DNA of 64,000 nucleotides from Branchinecta lynchi (taxonomy: Eukaryota > Arthropoda > Branchiopoda > Anostraca > Branchinectidae): assembly GCA_023053575.1 (NCBI GenBank), contig JAKZAP010000008.1, positions 7,482,205 to 7,546,204 on the forward strand, given 5' to 3'. Below, in pieces: positions 12,101 to 24,100 of the stretch. A program made the position numbers and the translations under genes. Position 1 is the first letter of the stretch. The number at the start of each line of letters is the position of its first letter. The notes beneath the pieces were generated by a model. That model was not told the DNA's origin. It saw only the letters and a program-made list of their open reading frames with translations, and ran no database searches.

Positions 12101-15100
12101 TATGTGAACTTTAATATGCGAAACTGTACCAAAGGAATAATCTCAATTGATGCACTACAGTGAGGTTACACAAAATTTCGCCTGCAGCGCATTTTATAGT
12201 ATTCTTTATTTGGAAGAACGGTGTTTCATTTACTTTGGCCTTTTAGGATTGAAATTCGTGGGGGTCTGAAACACCTTAAAAGCTAGAACTTGTATGGTAG
12301 AAATAGCTAAATTTTTCCGTAAAAAATGCAGATTTAACAAATTTCGCATGCGGCGCTTAGTTTAACTTATTCTTGCTACAGTCGTTGGAAGGTTCGCTTT
12401 TTAGCGAAAGTTAAAATGAAAAGCCAAATATATGAACTTTAATATATGAAATTATATCAAAGGAATTATCTCAACTGATGTATTACAGTTAGTTTTACCC
12501 AGTTTCTATTCTGTGTCGGCGGGAAATGTGCGGCAACGTCGTTTTTTGTCGGCACATTTTTTAGTCCGTCGGCACAAACCGGACTTCCCCCCCCCCCCAC
12601 ACACACACAAACGACACCTCTGAATTTGGTATACTTAGGATTCTAACTTAGAGTTACTACTACTTCAAGTTACTCGTCGACCTTCGGCGAAAAAAAGACA
12701 ATAACAAGTCAATAATAATGATGACTAAAAGGATAATAATATACAATAATATACAACAATAACAATATTGACTACTGAACTGGTCAGTCAGTGTGTAGCT
12801 GAAGTTACTTCTCTTTACTAAATTTAGTAGAAGATTACTTTTATTTTAAACTAATTCATAAGTGATAACCATAAACTGAACCATAAACTGAATATATACA
12901 TTTATTGACGAATGAATGAATATCCGGAATTGAAATATAGCTGGCAGCGTCGTGCTTACCGCCATCTTAAGGTCAGATACTGATTAAAGAAGCCGGATTC
13001 CAAGGTTCAAAGAAGCGGGATTCCGAGGTGCTTCATTTACGAAAACTATTACTCACAAGTGACGACTTCTGCGCTTCTCGATCCATAATGCTTCTAGTCT
13101 GCTCTTTACTGAACTTCACAACGGCAGCCAAAACTTTGGCCAGGACCTGAAATCAAATCTTTGTTTGAACGGTACTAATACACTAAAACTCCTGGTGACT
13201 AGCTCTTAGTGCCGATGAAGAATCGCCGTGCCTAGCGAAGAGCAGCAAACGTCACCACATCTGTCCCCAACAAAGGCTGTTGATTGGTCGATATGGAATT
13301 AGAACCATCGTTTGGGTGACATTGCTCGTTCTTCCCAAGGTTCACTAATGCACTTGTGTGTTTTGGTTATAATAATAATAATAATAATAATTTATTGGAA
13401 AAAGCCTAATACGGCCATACAACAGATTCCTGAAGCGCCAACAACAATTTATAACACTAATAATGAAACACAAACTATTTTCTTCTTTTCATTGCATTCA
13501 AAACGAAAGAAACTACCTCACGGATTACACTTTTATTTGTCGACTTTAAGATACCAGGGAAGAGAACACCACCAGCCATCCCAACTAAACCCAATGAAGG
13601 AAGCTCTTGGCACTGTCCTAGAAGGTGGTCAATGGTCTCTTGCCCAGTGCAACAAAGTGGGCAATTGTAGTTCTCCTCACCGACCTGTTTTCTCCTATCA
13701 AAAACTTTCTTTCTGTACCGTAATGGAAGAGAGTTAGTCCGGAGTTGGAACCATACCCTAAGTGCCTGCGCCGACAATCCTAATTTAAAATAATATTCAA
13801 ATCCAAAAGTAGTTTTTATGTGTCTATAATAAAATAGTGTCTCTGATTTATCCAGTGCTGCCTGCCAATTTTGAATTTCCTGATCCCGTAATACCTGCTC
13901 AAACTGTCGCAGCAACTGTGGCTGAGTATTCCTATCCTCACCGAAAAGGTTCTTGCCACACCAAGCTACATTTCCGTAAACTTCAATTTCAATTTTGCGC
14001 TCCACTTTCTCCCAAAATCCAGATATCTCGGGCTAGGGGGCTTCACTTGTGTATTTTATTTTTTTTTTTTTTTTTTACACCACTTTATCGAAATGGCGGG
14101 TTACATATAAATTACTTACTAACTTACTTAAAACGAACAATTCCAAAATTTCATCAGATGTCACTTTATATTCCGACTATTAAGATTATATGGCTGATGA
14201 TGTTTAAGAATTTGACGCATCATTTTCAGCCGTTAGGACTTGAATTTTTTTTCAGGGGGGGGGGGGGATTAGTTAGCAGTATATTTGTTTGGAACTTTTT
14301 TGGTTGTTGTGCTGTTCGGGCGTCACCTATCGGGTAAGTCAAGTTCCTCTCTTTTTTTCCTTTCCAGTAATTTGTTTTCGTTCATGTGGGATTCAGTCAG
14401 ATTAATGATCTGTCCAAACAACAAATTTCCCTTCCGCAGTTTCGCTGCCACACATTCCGACCTGTCAATTTCTGCCCTAACCCACCCGGTGCATATTTTT
14501 TCTGTCCCTCAAAGTCGCTGCTTATGACTCTTTCAGAATCCGGAATCTGGGTCTTGAACTCCCACGCCCTCCACACATTTTCAGCCTGGCTTCACCTCCA
14601 CCACAGACCGACTATAACAATAACAAAAACAAGTAAACCTAAATGCAAAATTTTCGGGCACAACCTATAAATCTCCAACAGAAAATCACACAGCAGATAA
14701 ACTTCTAAAAAAAAAGTTCGTTACCATAGGCTCTTTTCCCATCATGTAATCGTACAGGATATTACGGAGATATTCAAGCTCTACAGCTTCCTCCATCGGC
14801 TGATTGTCGTAGGGTCGTGCTCGAGATCTGCGCTGGAACGATTCTAGTAGGCGCTGGAGCTCCTTTATTTCCAGCCTGAAACGAGGGGAAACACCATAAA
14901 AAACACCTGAACGTCAAACGCATAAATGTTCTTGCTCAAGGAATTCATACCATGTCCTTTGTAAAATGTGAGCAAGAGTGGGGTACTGTTCTGGAACACT
15001 GTGGACTAACTTGGTCGGAGAGTTTCCCAGTTCCAGTTTGTAACAACATTATCGAACAAGAGTTCCCACGTGATCAGTGGAACACGACTCTACCTGAACT

Positions 15101-18100
15101 TTCTTAGTTTCCTGGTTTACCTTTTCTTTTTCCCTTTTTTCCTTTCCCTTGCATTTCTTTTTCTACTTTGTTTGATTTGTTCCCTTGAACACACAGAGCG
15201 TGTTCCACCCTTCTAACAATAATAACTATTAGTTACTATTTTCGTTCCAACCTCGTGAAAAGTTACTACGCTGACCGTTCCAACCTTCTCGAAATAGTAA
15301 CTATTTGCTTACCACGCTCGGGAGCGTTATAGTAAGCTACGAATCTCTGTCATGTGATTGGCCGGCCGTGATATGATATTTTAGTGGAAACAGAAACATG
15401 GCATTCCAGCCCTTACGCCAAAGCGGCAGAATTCGTCATGTCATGCGTAGTAACTATGGCAAGTAGGGTGGAACACGCCCACAATCTGAGTGAGAGTTAG
15501 GCCCCACTAACTTTTAGGCGCTAGTTACTGAAACTTTAGATTTGAAAGATAATACAGTTGAAATACTCCGTAAGGCTACCCCTTTTTTCTATCCCCTTTT
15601 TCAAGCCTGTACATGTTGAAGCTTATATCAAAGCATAATGTCCCAAATTATCCTCAGGATTTATGACTCTTTGATATCCATATTCTTACTACTTTCTGTC
15701 GGCCCTCAATTGTTGCTACTTCGGACGGTGCAGAAACGGGTAGAAGGAACAGAAGGAAATTAGACTAGGCTATTTCAATATCCAGCTGACATTTGATAAA
15801 TGTTTTCGGTACCTATTTTGCAGCAACAACTCCTTGGTTTGTGTTTAGACAAACAATAATAATTTAATTTTTCACCCATCAAAAAGGACATGGCATAGAC
15901 AGAGTAGGAATAAAGAAAGAAAAGAAGAAGGAAACAGTATAGTAAGAGGAGATCGCAGACAAACATAGAGACTACGACAAAATATCCTATCTACAAAACT
16001 ATCCTATTGTACAGGAATGCTCTCCCATTCATGGTTAATGTTTTTGCTGTACTTCTGTATAAGTTGTCAAACTGCTGTAAGCGGGTCAGTGATGTTGTAA
16101 TTAGCAACGACTTTACTTTTTCGGGTACAAGGAGGGAGGCGGACCAGAGGCTCCGCCATAAATAAATGTTGTCGATCTTTCTTTGTGAATAAACTAAACC
16201 AAACTAGCCTTACTTGTGCTTGTGTTTGAGGTTGTCGATTTCTTCCCGATCAGAGCGTGTGTTGTCTTCTCCGCCTTTCGTCGGATATCCCGTCAATTCT
16301 GAGCCATTCAGGTTTATTTTTCCATTTGAGTTCAAAAGGATATCTTCCATCTGCCAGAAAAAAAAAAATTAATCCAAAACATATTGGGAGGTGACTGCTA
16401 GAAGGGTACATCTCCGTGGACACGTTTCAGTGGTAAATTCAGAAAAGCAATGCTCAGCCTCGATGCAACAACCCAGACAGTAGCAGAATTAATTAACTGT
16501 ATTTGCCCGTACGCTGATTCCACCAACTGCTCGGATCAAATGTTAAAAAAAAAACACTGGCAGAACCAGAGGCGTGACTAGCCAAAATGTTTGGGGAGGA
16601 GGCAAAGTATTTACCGAATTGCTGGTCATTTTTAACGACTGTTTTTGCAGACAAAAACGACTATTACTGATAAAAAACTACTGAGTTGACTGTTTTTAAG
16701 AACAAGACCAAAGCTGTCGATGGAATCCCAAAAATCTAAGATTTGATCCAGACAATTGGGTCTTGTCTTCGCCAGGCTAATCATCAGAGAAGACCGAAAC
16801 CGGCGTATCTCCTTATCCCTATAAAGAACATCTAATCAACTTTAAATAAAACTTTGACATACACAAAAAAATACGGGTACAACCGGATTCCGGACTAATT
16901 ATATGTCCGGGTAAAAAATAATCATCATATACAGACTCAGCGTTTCTTTTTACCCCTAAATCTATCATCTAATCAACTTCAGATAAAGCTTTCGCTTTTA
17001 ACATATTTTCCGGTTTTGGCCGGATTACAGGCGAACTAGTTGTCCGGCGAGAAAATGGTTTTCACCATCGGGTTCAGCATGTCTTACTCCTAAACCAAAT
17101 ATTTAATCAACTTCAAATGAAACTGTTACTTCGAACCAACTTTCCGGTTTTGGCCAGATTCCGGACGAACTTCTTGTCCGGCGAGAAAATGATTTCACCG
17201 TCATGCTCACCATGTCTTCTTACCCCTAAATCTAACATTTAATCAACTTCAAATGAAACTTTTACTTTTAACCAACTCTCTGGTTTTCAAATATTCTCTG
17301 AGCCCGGACTAACTACTCGTCCAGCGAGAAAATGGTTTTCAGCCATCGTGCTCAGCATTTCTTCTTACCCGTAAATCAAACATTTAATCAACTTCAAATG
17401 AAGCTTTTACTTTTAACAAACTTTCCGGTTTTTGACGAATTCCGGACGAACTACTTGTCCGGCGAGAAAATGATTTTCACCATCGTGCTCAGCATGTCTT
17501 CTTACCCCATAATCTACTATCACGTGTCCCTTAATTTGAACCCCCACCCCCAAATATAGGGCTACAGAGCCCATCTACGAACTCGACCTTACCCTTGACC
17601 CAAACAATCCTCACACCAAGTTTCATCAAAATATCTCAGTCCCTTCGAGAGTTATCGTACTTACAGACGGACGGACACCTTTTGCGATGTCATAGGTATC
17701 CCTCCACTTACGTTTTGGGATCCCATAAAATCGACTGTTCTTACGAGAAACCGACTCCGCTATCTTTTACCGACTGGCCGAGAACATTCGGAAGGAGGGC
17801 GTCCCCCCCCCCAGTCGTGACGCCCTTGGGCAGAACACAAGGCCCCTCTTGTAACCGGGTTGACTGAAGCATATCCACACAGTCAAATTAGGTTTCCCAT
17901 TCGTATTTTCAAGTCACTATGGGGAAACCTGCATGCTATGCGTAGAAACGTCGGAGCTAAAGAGGAAATTAGCACCCGACTCCGAAAATCGGACTGTCTC
18001 TCTTTTTTGACGATACCCATGTTATTGCATTGTGAGAAAGGGAAAGAATAAAGATTATTATTATTATTATAATAGACGATGACGCCAGAAATTAGTAAAG

Positions 18101-21100
18101 CAGTCGATCCCGACTCGACAGATGTGACCTTGAGAAATAGCCATATAAGGGTTCGGTATAAATTTTCGGACAGTGAGCGTTGGAACAGGCGACATCCCCT
18201 TGTTGAAAAGTGACAATTATATCGCTGAATGGAACGGCTCAGGTTCACTTACCTCTCTTCCTTTTGTCAACTCCCTACGCAGTTCGTCGATCTCTTCTCT
18301 GTGCTGAACGTCTAGGAGAGCCAGTTTCCTCTCCAGCTGGGCTTTGGCGTCTGCTAGATGCTGCAATTCTTCCAAAAGCTCCGAGTTCCTACTTGACTGT
18401 ATAATCTTCACATTTTCAGCTCGCACTGGCTCTTCAACCGAAATCGAGTTGTTTTCATCTTTGCTGGCAAGCTTTGCCTCCAACTGTCTCACCATGCCCT
18501 TTAGGCTTTCAACGTCTTTAAGTTTCAGCTTGGCCTCTTTTAAGCTCTTAGCAAGTTTCTGGATTTCAACTTCCTTGGCTTCTAACTCCTTTTTCATGGA
18601 GCCCAACTTCCCTGAACTAGCTTCTCGCTCTTGGTCCAGTGTCGCCTCGAAAGCTTCTAGCTCAGTAGTAAGCTGCTGTTTATTGGCAGTAAGAGTCTCA
18701 ATCTCAGCTTTAAGAGAGCTTAGATCTAATGTGAGGCTAAGATTGGTTGTCTCAAGATTTAGCATAGACGTCAAGCGCAACTCAAGTTCCTCACCCTTCG
18801 CTTTTGTTTCAGTTAACTCACTCGACAAACGGGTTTTCTCAACTTCAAGAGATTTCAATGATCTCTCCAAGCCTTCTACCTTCTTTTTCAAACTATCTAG
18901 TTCTGTTTCACTAGACTTCACCTTCTCATTGCTAGCATCTGAAATATTTTCCGCATTCTTCAGTTTTGCCTCCAGAAAATGAATATTTTCCTTCAGGTCA
19001 TTGAGGAGAATTTCTTTCGTCTTTGCGGCTGCTTCCAGTCCTACAATCTTCCGTTCAAGTTCTTCAAAGGTTCTGAGCTTGTCGCGAGTGCTCAGCAAGA
19101 CCCGATCAGCAATCTTGTACTCTTCTTGTAAAGTGCTAAGTTCCTTGGTGACCTTTCCAATATTTTCATATTGGGACTTGACTTCATTATCTTTATTTCT
19201 TAACATTTCCTCGAGTAAGGTAGCAGCAACACGGCTTGCCTCTAGCTCTCCCTTTGAAATGTCTATTTCTTTCTGAAGCCTGGCCGCTAGAGATTCTTTT
19301 TCTGCGATCATATCGTCCTTCTCCTTTAACGCTGACTCATCAATTTTCTTCACTTCCTTTAGTTCGTTCTCGAAGGTTAACCTTTGCTCCTCTTTCCGTG
19401 TAAGCTCGCCAAGAAGCTCTTCGTTTTGCGCTTCAAGTCTCCCTATCCTTTCTTTTAGTCCATTGATTGCTTCACTCTTCTTCTCATTAATCCTACTTAG
19501 CTCAAGCTTCAGGTCGTCGACTAACTTTCTCAGTATTACATCCGACTTTAAGTGTTCTTCTTCCAAGTCCTTCTGCTTCGCATCAGACTTTGCCAAGGCA
19601 CTATTAAGTTCACTAATCTGACTTTCCAGGTCCTTAGTTTTCAACATCGCTTCTTGAAACCTAGACTCCGTCTCTATACTTAAGGCAGAAAGTTCTTCTA
19701 AGGCTTTCGTTTTAGAGTCAATAGTGTTTCTAAGACTTGTGTTATCGTCCTGGCTTTCTGCCAAGCTCTTCGCAAGGTTAGAGAGCTTTTCTTGGAAGTC
19801 CAGCTGCAGTTTTTCAAGCTCTTTCGTCGCTGCGTCCAAACTTTCACTACGCTCCTTGAAAAGCTTCTTTAGCTTATTGAACTTCTCTTGCGTGACCGCT
19901 CTCTCAGCTCCAACCAGCTTCACAGCCTCGAGTTCTGCCTTCAAGCTGCCGATAACCTCTGACGATGTTTTCTCGTTAGACTCTGCCGTCTCAAGTTTCA
20001 GCTTAACTTCCACAAACTGTTCTTCTCTTTCCGCTAAGTTAGTTTTCACTTCCATCAACTTTTCTTCTAATAGTCCCATCATTTGACTTAAAGACGAAGA
20101 TTCGTTCTTGGCGATGGTGCATTCGGATGTGACAGCCTCCATTTTATCCATCAAGGATTTCAGCTCGCGTTGCAATACAGCGAGAGACTCTTTCGTGAGA
20201 TGTAACTCTTGGTTGATTTGAGACTGTATCGTTTTCTTTTCAGCCAATTCTTTCTCTAGCTCTTCGCACTTTTTCTGCATAGCTTCAAGGTTTTCAGAGA
20301 GGGACTCATCGCGGCGACATAAAGCGTTCAGCTCAGCTTTGGTCGAAGTGACCTTTGTTTCGAGGGCATTTTTCTCGCCTTCTAAACTGTTTTTAAGTCT
20401 TGACATCTCCTGTCTCGTTGCTTCGTTTTGTTCTTGCAAGAGCTTGGCATTTTCTGCGCTCAAACAAATCTGATCTTTAAGCTCTTCCAGCTTAGTGGTC
20501 AGTGCTGATACTTCGGATTCTTTTGCAGCAAGGACAGCGTTCTGTCCCTCCATCGCCGAACGAGCCTCGGATAGCTGAATAGCCAGGTCATCCCTCGATA
20601 TCTGCATTCCATTCAGCTGAGCCTGAACTGACTCGATCTGGCGTTCAGATGCTTCGATCTTTGCAACGAGGGATGCTTCTCGCTCTTCCAGAGCTGAATA
20701 GGTTTCGGAAAGCAGCGTCAATCGGTCGTCCCGTTCCTTGAGCTCCGAGCAAGCCGACTCAAGACGCTGTTGAGATACTGTAAGCTGTTCACGAAGGGAC
20801 GACTCGATTTGAGATTTCTCCGTCGAAAGTTGGCTAATTTCTAACTTGTAACTGCTGATGCTGTCCACCATAGCTATCTCTGCAACTTCTAACTTTCCAA
20901 TAGTCAATCGAACCTCGGTAAGTTTACTTTCGAGGGCATCTTTGTCAGCCTGAGCTACACACAAACTACTTTTAACCTCCTGCAGCTCTGCTCTGAGTGC
21001 CTCGACAACGTCCGATAATGCCTTATTTTCTTCTATTGTTCCATTAAGGTGTTCCTGCAGCTGTTTGGTTTTCCCAGTCAGATCAGCTTCGCTATCCTGG

Positions 21101-24100
21101 GAGCAACAGAGCTTCCGTTTCAGCTGGTCTACTGCTGCCTTCTGCGACTCAAGTTTCTTTACCAGCCCTTCTTTTTTCAGCTTTCGTCGTGTTAAGAAGT
21201 TTCCTGACCTCACTGAGCTGTGGTTCAATGTCTTTAAGTTGGTCTTGAGCTGCTACTAACTTTTTCTTAAGCTCTGTTTTCTCTTGATCGGCTGCTGACA
21301 GCTTCCCTTCAAGGGAAGTAAACTGGCTTTCCTTTCGATTTAACTCTTTCCGAAGGGAATCCAAATCTTTCACCGCTTCTTTTGCTTCCTGATCGAGCAG
21401 GGTCTTGGCGGTTAAGGATGTTTTTAGATCTTTCTCTTTTTCCTTCAGCCTTTCCTGCATCTTTCTGTTCACTTCCTGCAGCATTCCTGCTTTACTCGAT
21501 TCTTTTTTCAAGCTCTCCACTTGCACCAGAAGTTCCACTTTTGCGGCATTTTCAGACCCAAGTTTCTCCTCATACGAAGATTTCAGCTGTTCGTGGATTT
21601 CCTGCATCCCAAGGCTTTTAGAGGAGAGCATATTTTCGAGGTTTTCCACATTTTTCTTCGATGTTTCCAGTTCATGAACCTGGTTGGCCATTTTTGTCGT
21701 AAGCTCACTGACCTCCTGCAGTGAGGTTCTTAAGCTGTCTTTCCCTTTTTCCAACTCCGCTTCGACGTCGTCCAACGCTTTCTGCTTACTATCAAGCTTT
21801 TCTTGCAAGTCTTTCACATCGACTTCGAGTGACCTTTTGTTATTTTTCTCCGCATTCACCTTACTTTTTAAACTTTCTACTTCATTCGAAAGTTTTATCC
21901 TCTCTTCGTCCGCGTCGCTTCGTTTCTTTTTCTCGTTGGTGAGCTGTGTCTCAAGTTCTTTCGACAGCTGAATCTGCTCATCCAGCTGAATCTCAAGCGA
22001 CCTTATTTCACACTCTTGAGTTTGTACATTGCTGAGAAGTTCTGTTCTTGTTGTTTCTAACTCTTCTCTGGCACCAGAAGCTGCATTCTCAAGTTTCATT
22101 TGCAGTTGTGATAATTTGCTAGAAAGATCTTCAACCTCTTCTTCTTTTTTAGCGACTCTCTCAGACTCAGAAGTTACACGTTTAAGAACATGACTTAGCT
22201 CTCTTTCTAGTTCTACCACCCTTGAATCTCTTTCAGTCACCAGATTTTGAGAATTTTCAAGTTGTTTTCTGACAGAATTTAATTTGTCAGTGAGCTCTAA
22301 GTTTCTTGACTGTGAGCTTTCCTGGAGGGACTTTAAGCTCTGTCGAGTGGCGGAAACTTCTCCTTCGAATTCAGATATCCGACTTTCTTTATCAGAAATC
22401 AGACTGTCCGCTTCTTTCAGCTTTTTCGTGACTGAATCCAGCTTTCCATTGAGCTCACTTTGGGTCAGTTTTGAGCTTTCCTGGAGGGAAGTAAGTTTGC
22501 TAAGTTCCTTCTCCAGTTCCGACTCCCTGACCTTTCTCTCACGTGAGAAGGTCTCAGCTGCTTTCAATTTCAGGGCAAGCGACCTCAGCTCCTCCGACAG
22601 CTCAGTCTGGCCCGACTGTGAAAAAGCACGAACGCCGGCTAGCTCGTCCACCAAGCTACTGATTTTTTCATCTCTTTCACTAACAGATTTCTGCAGGATT
22701 TCTAACTGAGCTGAGAGGTCTTTGAGCTTAGAGACAGAAGTGCTTAATTCAGCATTTAGCTTCCCAATTTCTTGGTCTTTCTGTCTCAGAAGCTGCTCGT
22801 ACTCTGTGTTTATACTTTCAACTTCACAGCGGTGGACTTCAATGGCAGTGGCAGACGCTTCGAGGGCAGTGTCTAGCTGCTGCTGAAGATTGTCCATCTC
22901 CTTTCTGAAACGAAAGGGAATCAGTTAGTTGAAAATCCAACAAGTGCATGGTCTACCCGAAAAGAGTCGGACATGGCAGAAGGAAAAAATCGGTGTAGTG
23001 CCATTAGGGTGGATGAACTGACATAGGGACGTACTTATGAATCAGTTGTATAGGTAAATACTTCTTCAGCCTAATTTATCCTTACCCTTGTTCATTTGAC
23101 TTCTTTGTTCAGTTCCATCAAAAATAATATAGGTATGACTAGTCCTTTAAGCGAGATCTTTCAGACTTCCGAAACAGACTAAACGTTTTTTCGAGACGAA
23201 TCACTAACGCTAATTTCACGAAAATCAATAATGCCAAAGTTTACTGTCAACACCGATCCAGTCTATCACTGATCCCTGATTTTTGGGTACCGTATGCCAA
23301 GCGCTAGATACCTGTCAACCTAACCCCGACCTACCACAATATAAAGGAGTTCTGACTGGTGAATTTCTGAGCTTCACTCAAATCATCAATATTCTACTGG
23401 ATCACAATATCCAGCATCTGGTATAGTGCATCCAGCGTTAGATATAGGGTACGGCAAACGCTAGATATTTCCCGCGCTTGGCATAGGGTTCCAAAAATCA
23501 GTAATTTGTGGTTGACTGCACCAGTCGGCACAGGCCGAACCACCGAGGTATCATGTATCAAGAGTTGCCTGACCCGCGAAATAAATGTATGAATGATACG
23601 CAACTGTCAATCAAATAAGAAGCTCAATCTCGAGAAATTATTTGTCGAGATGGAGCATGCTTGGAATATATAACAAAGAAAAGTAAAATTATAACACATT
23701 ACTGAGTAGCGAAGTCCGAAGTTTGCCCGTGCGTAATTAGTAATCAATTGTACTGCACTGTTCACTGCACTGTCCATATATCTATGTACATCCAACCGTT
23801 TTCATATTTTCGACCGACTTTCTGAGAAGAAGACCGCCAAGACGCCTGAACGACAAGGAAAACGGTACTAGTGTTCTGGGTGCTTTAAAGAGATGCAAAA
23901 AACTCTGTTTCTGCTTAAAACCAAATCTTTTCTGTATATTTTTTCCTTCCACGAATGTACCACAGACACTGTAAAAGAACGCAAATCCATTAATTTCCTT
24001 CAGATTGCCCCCTTTGCTCACCACCTGGTTGCGGTTCGGCGGCACCGGGATTCCAAACTTTCTTGCATGAACGTAATGATCATTATTTAACACTAATATG

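Noticed and set aside
21149..21228. Programmed frameshifting at the A6 run of the golgin exon
   Set aside because: The frame change needed is +1; the A-rich run does not fit the codon phasing of a -1 slippery heptamer, and no other support is present. A homopolymer error is simpler.
18344..22709. Plus-strand frames of 60-212 codons opposite the giant exon
   Set aside because: Ser/Phe/Leu-rich antisense shadows of a Leu/Glu/Lys coiled coil.
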